Shown piece after piece: positions 45,874 to 55,393 of a stretch of 64,000 bases of DNA (its first letter is position 1; every line of letters starts with the position of its first letter). Position numbers and translations under genes: made by a program. The notes below the pieces were generated by a model. It worked only from the letters and a program-made list of their open reading frames with translations, searched no databases and was not told the origin of the DNA. The stretch is from Burkholderiales bacterium C2 (lineage in GTDB: Bacteria; Pseudomonadota; Gammaproteobacteria; Burkholderiales; Burkholderiaceae_C): assembly GCA_005503085.1 (NCBI GenBank), contig SCOI01000010.1, positions 1 through 64,000 of the forward strand. The letters are read 5' to 3'.

Positions 45874-47142
45874 ATGATCCGCGACACCTCCGCCCAAGAC
45901 CGTCCCCTGCCCCGCCGCTCGGGCCGACGCCGCCTGCTGATACTGGCCCTGCCCTTGATCGCCCTGGCGTCCGCTGTGGCGGTCTGGCCCTCGGTGCAGC
46001 GCCTGGCCGCCGGCCAGGCCTCGGTCAGCCTGTCGCGCCTGACCGTGGCCGTCGTGACCTTGGGGCCGCTGGTGCGCGATGTGGCCGGCGAGGGCCGGGT
46101 CGTCGCGGCCAACAGCCCGACGCTTTATGCCCCGCAGGCCGGCAGCCTGAGCCTGGAGGTGCGCGCCGGCGACGGCGTCAAGCGCGGCCAGCTGCTCGGC
46201 CGCATCGCCAGCCCCGAGCTGAGTGCCCGCCTGGCCCAGGAGCAAAGCAATGCCGACGCGATGCGTACCGAGCTGCTGCGCGCCGAGGTCCAGGCCCGCC
46301 AGCAGCGCGCCGCGCTGCAAAGCGCCTGGGAAAACGCCAAGATCGACCGGCAGACGGCGCAAAACCATCTGGCCCGCCAGACCCAGGCCTTCGAGGCCGG
46401 CGCCACCGCCGGCATGCAGGTCGAGCAGGCGCGCGACGCGCTGGAGAAGGCGCGCATCACGCTGGCCCAGGCCGAGTCCGGCCTCGGCCTGAGCGAGGCC
46501 AGCCTGAAGTTCGATGTCCAGGCCAAGCGCCAGGCGCTGGAGCGCCAGAACCTGTTGGTGCAGGACCTGCGGCGCCAGCTCGCCGAGCTGGAGCTGCGCT
46601 CGCCGGTGGACGGCCAGGTGGGCCAGCTGCTGGTGGCGCAGCGGGCGCAGGTGGCGCGCGACGCGCAGCTGCTCACCGTGGTCGACCTCTCGGCGCCGGA
46701 GCTGCAGATGCAGGTGGGCGAGAGCTTTGCCCGCGAGCTGGCGATCGGCATGCCCGGCGATATCAGCGGCAATGGTCGCAGTTGGCGCGGCCGGGTCAGC
46801 AGCATCTCGCCCGAGGTGGTCAACGGCGAGGTCGCGGCGCGGCTGCGCTTTGACGGCGAGGCGCCGGAGCAGCTGCGCCAGAACCAGCGCCTGTCGGTGC
46901 GCGTGCTGCTGGACAAGCGCGAGCAGGTGCTCGGCGTGGCGCGCGGCAGCTTTGCCGACGAGGCCGGCGGCACCCATGCCTATGTGGTGCGCGAGGGCGT
47001 GGCCGAGAAGGTGGCGGTGCGCCTGGGCGCGCGCAGCCTCGACAAGATCGAGATCCTGGCCGGCCTGAAGGCAGGCGACCGGGTCGTGATTGCCGGTGCC
47101 GACGCCTTCCAGGGCGCGGACCGGGTGACGATTGCCAACTGA
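45874..47142 (+). CDS. Efflux periplasmic adaptor (HlyD/MacA family)
   Basis: Membrane fusion protein of 422 residues that should bridge inner-membrane permease and outer-membrane channel. A basic N-terminus (RRSGRRRR-like) and one membrane anchor (about 21-39, LLILALPLIALASAVAVWP) come first. A split biotinyl-lipoyl domain (APQAGSLSLEVRAGDGVKRGQLLGRI ... ELRSPVDGQVGQLLVAQRAQV) encloses a long helical hairpin (about 110-240), and beta-barrel and membrane-proximal domains follow. There are no alternative start codons before the anchor, so the ATG at 45874 stands even though the predicted mRNA begins only about 2 bases earlier. First gene of the efflux operon. Confidence 0.88.
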   Translation: MIRDTSAQDRPLPRRSGRRRLLILALPLIALASAVAVWPSVQRLAAGQASVSLSRLTVAVVTLGPLVRDVAGEGRVVAANSPTLYAPQAGSLSLEVRAGDGVKRGQLLGRIASPELSARLAQEQSNADAMRTELLRAEVQARQQRAALQSAWENAKIDRQTAQNHLARQTQAFEAGATAGMQVEQARDALEKARITLAQAESGLGLSEASLKFDVQAKRQALERQNLLVQDLRRQLAELELRSPVDGQVGQLLVAQRAQVARDAQLLTVVDLSAPELQMQVGESFARELAIGMPGDISGNGRSWRGRVSSISPEVVNGEVAARLRFDGEAPEQLRQNQRLSVRVLLDKREQVLGVARGSFADEAGGTHAYVVREGVAEKVAVRLGARSLDKIEILAGLKAGDRVVIAGADAFQGADRVTIAN

Positions 47143-47155
47143 AGGGACACAAGAA

Positions 47156-47857
47156 ATGCTCAAGATGACCGGCCTGGCCAAGGTCTACCGCACCGAAATG
47201 GTCGAGACCTATGCGCTGCGCGACTTCAATCTGACCGTCAGGGAGGGCGAGTTCGTCGCCGTCACCGGCCCCTCGGGCTCGGGCAAGACCACCTTCCTGA
47301 CCATTGCCGGCCTGCTCGAAGCGCACAGCAGCGGCCGCTACGAGCTCGACGGCGTCGACGTCAGCGGCCTCGGCGACGCGCAGCGCTCACGCCTGCGCAA
47401 CGAGAAGATCGGCTTCATCTTCCAGGCCTTCAACCTGATCGGCGACCTCAATGTGGCCGACAACATCGAGGTGCCGCTGCGCTACCGCGGCTTCAACAGC
47501 GCCGAGCGGGCCCTGCGGGTGCGCGACTCGCTGGAGCGGGTCGGCCTGGCCTCGCGGGCCCGCCACTACCCGGCCGAGCTGTCGGGCGGCCAGCAGCAGC
47601 GCGTCGCGATCGCCCGCGCGCTGGCCGGCGGCCCGCGCCTGCTGCTGGCCGACGAGCCGACCGGCAACCTCGACAGCCAGATGGCCCGCAGCGTGATGGA
47701 GCTGCTGGAGGAGCTGCACCGCGAGGGCGCCACCATCGTGATGGTCACCCACGACCCCCAGCTGGCCGCCCGCGCCCAGCGCAATGTGCATGTGATCGAC
47801 GGCCAGGTGGTCGACATCACCAGCGATCTGTCGACCCTGGAACGTCATGCGGCCTAA
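47156..47857 (+). CDS. ABC transporter ATPase (MacB/LolD type)
   Basis: Cytoplasmic ATPase of 233 residues that should drive the two FtsX-like permeases downstream. It has Walker [10 protein letters not shown], the Q loop FIFQAFNLI, the signature [15 protein letters not shown], Walker [13 protein letters not shown] and the switch MVTHD; these make it the MacB/LolD/FtsE class. The ATG at 47156 is preferred to an upstream in-frame codon that lies inside the adaptor gene. It ends 11 bases inside the TolC-type gene, so translation is coupled. Confidence 0.93.
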   Translation: MLKMTGLAKVYRTEMVETYALRDFNLTVREGEFVAVTGPSGSGKTTFLTIAGLLEAHSSGRYELDGVDVSGLGDAQRSRLRNEKIGFIFQAFNLIGDLNVADNIEVPLRYRGFNSAERALRVRDSLERVGLASRARHYPAELSGGQQQRVAIARALAGGPRLLLADEPTGNLDSQMARSVMELLEELHREGATIVMVTHDPQLAARAQRNVHVIDGQVVDITSDLSTLERHAA

Positions 47858-49142
47858 GACAGCAACGCTACTGCTGATGATGCTGGCGCTGCTGCCAGGT
47901 CTTGCCGGGGCGACCGAGGATCTGTTGCAGGCCTATGCCCAGGCCCGCGCCAGCGACCCGGTGCTGGCCGCCGCCGAGGCCGCGCGCGGCGGCACCCGCG
48001 AAGAACTCGGCCAGGCACGCGCGCCGCTGCTGCCGCACTGGACGCTGGCGTGGACCCAGGAGCACCAGCGCCTGGCGGGCGGCAGCGAGCAGCGCTCGCG
48101 CGAGCTGCAGCACCGCATCAGCCAGGTGCTGCTGGACTTCTCCCGCATGGCCCGGCTGCGCTCGGCCCAGGCGCGCGACGAGGGCCAGCAGGCCCTGCTG
48201 CAGGCGGCCCGGCAGGCCTTGCTGGTGCGGGTGGCCCAGGCTTACTTCGGCGTGCTGAGCGCCAGCGACGCGCTGGCCACCGTGCAGGCCAATGAAGACG
48301 CCTTCGCCCGCCAGGTCCAGCAGGCCCAGGCCCGCTTCGCGGCCGGCCTGGGCGCCCAGGTCGATATCGAACAGGCCCGCACCTACCACGCGCTGGCCCG
48401 CGCCAACACCGTGGCCGCGCGCAAGGCCCTGCTCGACGCCCGCGAAGCCCTGGCCGAGATCACCGGCAGCCCGCCCGGCCCTCTCAAGCCCCTGGCGCAG
48501 GACCTGGCCGCGCTGCCGCCCGAAGCGGCCGAGCGCGAGGCCTGGGTGACGCAGGCGCTGCGCGACAACCCGGCGCTGCGCGCCGAGCAACTGGCCCTGT
48601 CCGCCAGCGAGCAAGCGCTGGACGCGGCCCGCGCCGCCCATCTGCCGACCCTGAGCCTGGCGCTGGAGAGCGGCCGCCACTGGCCGCCGACCGCGGGCGC
48701 CGGTGCGGGCAGAAGCGACACCACGCTGGGCCTGAGCCTGAGCCTGCCGCTGTTCGCCGGCGGCGCCACCGAAGCACAGCGCCGCCAGGCCGCCTACCAG
48801 CGCGACGGCGCCCGCGAGGCGCTGGAGCAGCGCCGCCGCCGCGTGGTGCGCGAGACGCTGGCGCAGTTCGATGCGGTGCAACTGGGCGCCGCCCAGCTGG
48901 ACAGCACCCGCAGCGCGGTCGAGGCCGCCGGCCGGGCCCTGGCCGCCACCCAGACCGGCCAGGAGCTGGGCACCCGCAGCATGACCGATCTGCTGCTGGC
49001 GATCCAGAACCAGGCCGCCGCCCAGGGCGCCTATTCCCAGGCCCGCCACCAGTTTGTGCTGGCCCGTCTGCAACTCCGGCAGGCGGCCGGCGCCATCGAC
49101 GAAACCCACTTGGCAGCGGTCAACGCGCTGCTGCAGGAGTAG
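47847..49142 (+). CDS. TolC-type outer-membrane efflux protein
   Basis: Outer-membrane channel subunit of 431 residues with a signal peptide (LLLMMLALLPGLAGA) and two OEP repeats rich in Ala/Gln/Arg helices (for example LLQAYAQARASDPVLAAA, QARFAAGLGAQVDIEQA and QTGQELGTRSMTDLLLAIQN, the last a typical OEP motif). Strand segments are LSLALESG and LGLSLSLPLFAGG. It starts inside the ATPase gene (11-base overlap) and is 8 bases before the first permease. It supplies the exit duct, so the operon encodes a full trans-envelope exporter. Confidence 0.92.
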   Translation: MRPKTATLLLMMLALLPGLAGATEDLLQAYAQARASDPVLAAAEAARGGTREELGQARAPLLPHWTLAWTQEHQRLAGGSEQRSRELQHRISQVLLDFSRMARLRSAQARDEGQQALLQAARQALLVRVAQAYFGVLSASDALATVQANEDAFARQVQQAQARFAAGLGAQVDIEQARTYHALARANTVAARKALLDAREALAEITGSPPGPLKPLAQDLAALPPEAAEREAWVTQALRDNPALRAEQLALSASEQALDAARAAHLPTLSLALESGRHWPPTAGAGAGRSDTTLGLSLSLPLFAGGATEAQRRQAAYQRDGAREALEQRRRRVVRETLAQFDAVQLGAAQLDSTRSAVEAAGRALAATQTGQELGTRSMTDLLLAIQNQAAAQGAYSQARHQFVLARLQLRQAAGAIDETHLAAVNALLQE

Positions 49143-49150
49143 AAAAGAAA

Positions 49151-50464
49151 ATGTTCAGCTACTACCTCACCCTGGCCCTGCGCAGCCTGCGGCGCAGCCC
49201 GGCCCTCAGCGCGCTGATGGTGATCGCGATCGCACTGGGCGTCGGCGCCTGCATGACCACCTTGACGGTGTTCCGCGTGCTGGCCGGCGACCCGATCCCG
49301 CACAAGAGCGCGCGGCTCTTCAATGTGCAGCTCGATGCCGAGAGCATGCGCGACTACACACCCGGCGAAGAGCCCGGCCTGCAGCTGACCCGCTTCGATG
49401 CCGAGGCCCTGCTGCGCGAGGCGCGCGGCGTGCACCAGGTGATGATGAGCGGCGGCGATGTGGCGCTGGACCCGGCCGGCTCGGGCCGCCCCGAGCAGAC
49501 CCCGTTCAACGTGCGCGCGCGCTGGGCCAGCAGCGATTTCTTCGCGATGTTCGAGCCGCGCTTTCTGCAGGGCCAGGGCTGGAGCGCCGCCGATGACAGC
49601 GCCCAGGCCCGCGTCGCGGTGATCTCGCGCGAGCTCAGCGAGCGCCTGTTCGGCAGCAGCATGAGCGTCGGCAAGCTGCTGCGCATCGGCGACAAGGACC
49701 TGACCATCGTCGGCGTGCTCGACAGCTGGCGCCCGGCGCCCCACTTCTTCGACCTGACGCTGGGCGCCTACAGCGAGGCGGCCCAGGTCTATGCGCCGTT
49801 CCAGACCGCGATGGCGCTGCGCTTCGGTACCTCGGGCAATACCAATTGCTGGGGCAACAGCAGCGTCAACGACCCGCGCGAGCTGAATGCCCCCTGTGCC
49901 TGGGTCCAGTACTGGGTCCAGCTCGACACGGCCGAGCAGCGCGAGGCCTACCGCAGCCATCTGAACCACTACAGCGAACAGCAGCGCAGCGCCGGGCGCT
50001 TCGAGCGGCCCGCCAATGCCCGCCTGCTCTCGGTGATGGATTGGCTGCTGGTGCGCAAGGCCGTGCCCAGCGACATCCGGCTGCAGCTCTGGCTGGCCTT
50101 CGGTTTCCTGCTGGTCTGCCTGACCAATACCGTCGGCCTGCTGCTGGCCAAATGCCTGCGCCGCAGCGGCGAGATCGGCGTGCGGCGCGCGCTGGGGGCG
50201 TCCAAGCGCGCGATCTTCGCGCAGTTCCTGGTCGAGGCCGGCAGCCTGGGTCTGGTCGGCGGTCTGCTGGGCCTGGCGCTGACCTGGGCCGGGCTGTGGG
50301 CCGTGCGCCAGGACGGCAGTGCCCATGCCGAGCTGGTCCGCCTCGACCCGGTCATGCTGGCCACGACCCTGGCCCTGGCCCTGCTGGCCAGCCTGATCGC
50401 CGGCCTGCTGCCGGCCTGGCGCGCCTGCCAGATCACTCCCGCAATCCAGCTGAAGGCTCAATGA
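49151..50464 (+). CDS. FtsX/MacB-type ABC permease, first
   Basis: Permease of 437 residues with four membrane helices: about 18-40, then, after a large periplasmic MacB_PCD-type domain (about 45-300), at about 308-330, 355-385 and 400-425. The cytoplasmic loop after helix 2 (CLRRSGEIGVRRALGASKRAIFAQFLVE) is the FtsX-family coupling element. Unlike MacB it has no fused ATPase. A tail motif ACQITPAIQLKAQ matches the usual 'P-x-x-A-L-R' end. It overlaps the second permease in ATGA. Confidence 0.9.
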   Translation: MFSYYLTLALRSLRRSPALSALMVIAIALGVGACMTTLTVFRVLAGDPIPHKSARLFNVQLDAESMRDYTPGEEPGLQLTRFDAEALLREARGVHQVMMSGGDVALDPAGSGRPEQTPFNVRARWASSDFFAMFEPRFLQGQGWSAADDSAQARVAVISRELSERLFGSSMSVGKLLRIGDKDLTIVGVLDSWRPAPHFFDLTLGAYSEAAQVYAPFQTAMALRFGTSGNTNCWGNSSVNDPRELNAPCAWVQYWVQLDTAEQREAYRSHLNHYSEQQRSAGRFERPANARLLSVMDWLLVRKAVPSDIRLQLWLAFGFLLVCLTNTVGLLLAKCLRRSGEIGVRRALGASKRAIFAQFLVEAGSLGLVGGLLGLALTWAGLWAVRQDGSAHAELVRLDPVMLATTLALALLASLIAGLLPAWRACQITPAIQLKAQ

Positions 50465-51699
50465 TGGACATCCTGCCGATTCTCTCGACGCTGAAGCGCC
50501 ACAAGACCGCGGCCGGCCTGATCGTGCTGCAGATCGCGCTGACCTGCGCCATCGTCGCCAACGCGCTGTTCCTGATCAACGAGCGCCTGGACCTGATCGG
50601 CGCGCCCACCGGCATGGCCGACCAGGAGCTGCTGGTGATCGGCATGGCCGGCGTCGTGCGCGCCGACAATGCCGAGGTGCAGACCCGCAGCGATCTGCGC
50701 GCGCTGCGCGACCTGGCCGGCGTCAAGAGCGCCGTTCTGGTCAACCAGATTCCCTTTGGCGCCAGCTCCTACGGCAGCGGCCTGCGCACCACGCCCGATC
50801 CCAACAAACGCGGCATCAGCGTCAGCGCCTACAACGCGGGCGAGGGCTGGCTCGAGACCCTGGGCCTGCGCCTGGTCGAGGGCCGCGACTTCGAGCCGGC
50901 CGAGTATGCCGATGCCTCGGCGGTATTTCGCGACGACGCCGAGCCCAAGGTGCCGGCCATCATCATCAACCAGCGCCTGGCCACGCGGTTGTTCCCCGGT
51001 CGCTCGGCGCTGGGGCAACTGGTCTATCTCTACGGCCCGGATGCGCCGCAGCGCGTCGTGGGCGTGCTGGAGCGACTGCCATCGCCCTATCTGCGGGGCC
51101 GCGACGAATCGGACCTGCACGCGGTGATGCTGCCGATACGCAGCAGCTACCGCGGCGGCAGCTATGTGCTGCGCGTCGCCCCCGAGCAGCGCGACGCGGT
51201 GCTGAAGACCGCGGTCGATACCCTGGTCAAGGGCAGCGTCGGCACCAAGCGGGTCGTGCGCAACCAGCGCAGCCTGGCCGATATGCGCGCCGACTACTAC
51301 CGCCAGGACCGCTTCATGGTGGGCCTGCTGCTGGCGGTCTGCGCGGCCATGCTGGTGGTGACGGCCTTCGGCATCGTCGGTCTGGCCAGTTTCTGGGTGC
51401 AGCAACGCAGCCGCATGATAGGCACACGTCGCGCCTTGGGCGCCAGCCGGACTCAGATCCTGCGCTACTTCCAGACCGAGAACTTCCTGCTCTCCAGCAT
51501 AGGCATCACGCTGGGCATGGTGCTGGCCTATGGCATCAATCTGCTCTTGATGACGCAGTACGAGCTGCCGCGCCTGCCGCTGCTCTACCTGCCCATCGGT
51601 GCGCTGCTGCTGTGGGCCCTGGGTCAGCTGGCCGTGCTGGGCCCAGCGCGCCGCGCGGCGGCGCTGCCGCCCATGTCGGTGATGCGGGGAAATGTCTGA
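50461..51699 (+). CDS. FtsX/MacB-type ABC permease, second
   Basis: Second permease, 412 residues, with the same plan: helix 1 at about 18-40, a periplasmic domain, then helices at about 285-312, 338-362 and 376-400. The coupling loop is QQRSRMIGTRRALGASRTQILRYFQTEN, and the tail PPMSVMRGNV is a typical FtsX end. It differs clearly from the first permease in its periplasmic domain, so the two likely form a heterodimer. The start is set by the ATGA overlap at 50461; the next codon is also ATG. The repeat copy B follows immediately. Confidence 0.9.
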   Translation: MMDILPILSTLKRHKTAAGLIVLQIALTCAIVANALFLINERLDLIGAPTGMADQELLVIGMAGVVRADNAEVQTRSDLRALRDLAGVKSAVLVNQIPFGASSYGSGLRTTPDPNKRGISVSAYNAGEGWLETLGLRLVEGRDFEPAEYADASAVFRDDAEPKVPAIIINQRLATRLFPGRSALGQLVYLYGPDAPQRVVGVLERLPSPYLRGRDESDLHAVMLPIRSSYRGGSYVLRVAPEQRDAVLKTAVDTLVKGSVGTKRVVRNQRSLADMRADYYRQDRFMVGLLLAVCAAMLVVTAFGIVGLASFWVQQRSRMIGTRRALGASRTQILRYFQTENFLLSSIGITLGMVLAYGINLLLMTQYELPRLPLLYLPIGALLLWALGQLAVLGPARRAAALPPMSVMRGNV

Positions 51700-51775
51700 G
51701 CCCCTGGCCCCGGCGTACCGGGGCGGTCCCCCAAGGGGACGCAAGCCCGCCTTGGGGCGGCCCGGCGCCGGGCTT
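51699..51775. repeat. Intergenic repeat, copy B (REP-like, with hairpin)
   Basis: Begins at the last base of the second permease's stop codon. In reverse complement it aligns with copy A (26755-26827). It contains CCCCGG-CGTA-CCGGGG (51709-51724), the positional equivalent of the hairpin in copy A, plus TCCCCCAAGGGGA and GCCCGCCTTGGGGCGGCCCGGCGCCGG. It lies between the transport genes and their regulator and may weaken read-through. Confidence 0.7.
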
Positions 51776-51798
51776 GGCTGAATTAAAGTCCGCTCCCA

Positions 51799-53130
<1,332 letters not shown>

Positions 53131-53140
53131 TGTGGCTGAA

Positions 53141-54511
53141 ATGACGCGGCTGAACACCCTGGCCAACCGGCTCACGCTGGGCCTGGTCGCCACGGGCCTG
53201 GGCACGCTGGCCCTGCATGCCGGCCTGAGCGTCTGGCCGCTGCCGCAGCTGCTGGCCCTGCTGGGCCAGCCCGCGCTGAGCGCGCCAGCCGCGCTGGCGC
53301 TGACCGGCCTGATGCTGCTGCCGCTGGCCTGGTTGATCGCCCATGGGCTCAGCGCGCCGCTGGCGCGCCTGCTGCGAGCGCTCGAGGGCGCGGTGCTGAG
53401 CTACCGCGACGGCGAGTTCGGCAGCTCGATCGCCGCCGATGCGCCCGGTGCCAGCGCCGAGATGCAGGCGCTGATGCGCCTGCACCAGGAACTGGGCCAT
53501 GCGCTGCGCGAGCAGCGCCAGCATCTGGCCCAGCGCGAGCTGCTGCTGGACACGGTGGTGCAGAACACCCCCGTCGCGCTGGTGCTCAGCGATGCCGGCG
53601 AGCGCGTGGTCTATGCCAATATCGCCGCCCGCCAGCTGCTGGCCGAAGGCCGCAGCATCCAGGGCGCGGACTTCAGCGCGCTGCTGGCCGAGGCGCCGGC
53701 CGCGCTGCGCGAGGCCATGCAGACCCAGCAGGACGGCCTGTTCAGCCTGGAGCTGGACGGCGCCGAGGAAAGCTTCCACCTGTCGCAGCGCGAGTTCCGC
53801 CTGCAGGGCCGGCCGCACCGCCTGCGCCTGCTGCGCCGCATGACCCGCGAGCTGTCGCGCCAGGAGGTGGCGAGCTGGAAACGGGTGATACGGGTGATCA
53901 GCCACGAGCTGAACAACTCGCTGGCGCCAATCTCCTCGCTGGCCCATAGCGGCGCCGAGCTGGCGCGCCGCGGCGGCACCGAGCACCTGGCCCGCCTGCC
54001 CGGTGTGTTCGCCAGCATCGGCGACCGCGCCCGCCATCTGCACCAGTTCCTCGACGGCTATGCCCGCTTCGCCAAGCTGCCGGCGCCGCAGCCCGCCGAG
54101 GTCGACTGGGCCACCCTGCTGGATCGCCTGGGCGCGCACTACAGCTTCCGCCTGGACGGCGCGCTGCCGCAGCGCCCCGGCCATTTCGACGCGGCGCAGA
54201 TCGAGCAGGCCCTGATCAATCTGCTGAAGAACGCCCACGAGGCCGGCGGCCCGCCCGAGGCCATCACGCTGGGCGTTGCCCACGAGGGTCAGGACTTGCG
54301 CCTGACCGTCTCCGATGGCGGCCCCGGCATGAGCGAGACCGTGCTGAGCCAGGCCCTCTTGCCCTTCTACTCGACCAAGCGCAGCGGCTCCGGCCTGGGC
54401 CTGGCCCTGGCCCGCGAGATCGCCGAGGCCCACGGCGGGCGCATCGCGCTGAGCAACCGCCAGGGCGGAGGATTGAGTGTGGTGATGAGTTTGCCGCAGC
54501 AGCCGGGCTGA
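53141..54511 (+). CDS. Histidine kinase with PAS domain and minimal extracellular part
   Basis: Kinase of 456 residues, partner of the NtrC-type regulator 10 bases upstream. Two membrane helices (about 11-30 and 46-68) are separated by only about 20 residues, so there is no periplasmic sensor domain. Then come a HAMP-like linker, a PAS domain (about 130-220, VVQNTPVALVLSDAGERVVYAN), HisKA with His255 (RVISHELNNSLAPISSLA) and HATPase (NLLKNAHEAGG, DGGPGM, GSGLGLALAREI). NtrB/NtrY-like catalytic part. The stimulus is either inside the membrane, cytoplasmic, or relayed by the FtsX permeases. Confidence 0.9.
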   Translation: MTRLNTLANRLTLGLVATGLGTLALHAGLSVWPLPQLLALLGQPALSAPAALALTGLMLLPLAWLIAHGLSAPLARLLRALEGAVLSYRDGEFGSSIAADAPGASAEMQALMRLHQELGHALREQRQHLAQRELLLDTVVQNTPVALVLSDAGERVVYANIAARQLLAEGRSIQGADFSALLAEAPAALREAMQTQQDGLFSLELDGAEESFHLSQREFRLQGRPHRLRLLRRMTRELSRQEVASWKRVIRVISHELNNSLAPISSLAHSGAELARRGGTEHLARLPGVFASIGDRARHLHQFLDGYARFAKLPAPQPAEVDWATLLDRLGAHYSFRLDGALPQRPGHFDAAQIEQALINLLKNAHEAGGPPEAITLGVAHEGQDLRLTVSDGGPGMSETVLSQALLPFYSTKRSGSGLGLALAREIAEAHGGRIALSNRQGGGLSVVMSLPQQPG

Positions 54512-54547
54512 TCTCTTGCAAGTCCTGTCAAAGCCCAGCGCCACACC

Positions 54548-55267
54548 ATGAACTTCCTTCGACATCCGCAATCCACAGCCGAACTCGCTACCCTCGACGC
54601 GCTGCTGGCCGACCGGCACAGCGCCTGGTGGGACGGCTTCTACGCCGACCGGGCCCGGCCGGTGCCCTTCTTCGGCAGCGCGCCGGACGAGTGTCTGCAT
54701 GAATGGCTCGCGGACGGCCTGAACGCGCCGCACGGCACGGCACTGGATCTGGGTTGCGGCAACGGGCGCAATGCCGTCTTGCTGGCGCGCTCGGGTTTCG
54801 CCGAGGTCACAGCGGTCGATTATTCGCAGGCGGCGATTTCCTGGGCCACGCAGCGAGCAAGCGAAGCCGGTGTCAGCCTGCGGCTGCAGCAGGCATCGGT
54901 CTTCGATCTCGAGCTGGCAACCGGTGGCTACGACCTGGTCTATGACTCGGGCCTGTTCCATCACCTGCCGCCGCACCGCCGGGACAGCTATCTGCAGCTG
55001 GTCGCCGCAGCCCTGAAGCCGGGCGGGCACTTCGGCATGGTGTGTTTCCGGCCCGAGGGCGGCAGCGGCCTGTCGGATGCCGAGGTCTATGAGCGCCGCA
55101 GCCTGGGCGGCGGGCTCGGCTATAGCGAGCCCGCGCTGCGCGAGATCTGGGAAGGCAGCACATTGTTTCGCATCCGCCAGCTGCGCCAGATGAAGCCGCA
55201 GCGGCCGGCCGAAAGCGGGCTGTTCGGCGAGGGCTTTCTGTGGGCCATGCTGGCGCAGCGGACATGA
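54548..55267 (+). CDS. Class I SAM-dependent methyltransferase
   Basis: Soluble methyltransferase of 239 residues. SAM-binding motif I is ALDLGCGNGRNAVLLARSGF; then VTAVDYSQAAI (motif II acidic residue), the YDLVYDSGLFHHLPPHRRDSYL segment and LKPGGHFGMVCF. The FHHLP and late GYSEPALREIW motifs resemble thiopurine/tellurite-type and UbiE-like methyltransferases; the substrate is unknown. It starts 36 bases after the kinase, on the same strand, and may be read through from the efflux operon. Confidence 0.85.
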   Translation: MNFLRHPQSTAELATLDALLADRHSAWWDGFYADRARPVPFFGSAPDECLHEWLADGLNAPHGTALDLGCGNGRNAVLLARSGFAEVTAVDYSQAAISWATQRASEAGVSLRLQQASVFDLELATGGYDLVYDSGLFHHLPPHRRDSYLQLVAAALKPGGHFGMVCFRPEGGSGLSDAEVYERRSLGGGLGYSEPALREIWEGSTLFRIRQLRQMKPQRPAESGLFGEGFLWAMLAQRT

Positions 55268-55393
55268 GGCCCCGGCCGGTCGACGGGGCTAGGCCCGCTG
55301 TTCATCAACCGGGCACCGCACTTCATCGCACCGATGCCCACCGGCCGGCACGAGCCAGCCACACTGGCCTCCCGCATTGACCACAGCTTCGCC

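Noticed and set aside
55269..55289. GCCCCG...CGGGGC stem after the methyltransferase gene as a terminator
   Set aside because: Only 6 bp with a 9-base loop and no T run follows; too weak in this GC-rich sequence.
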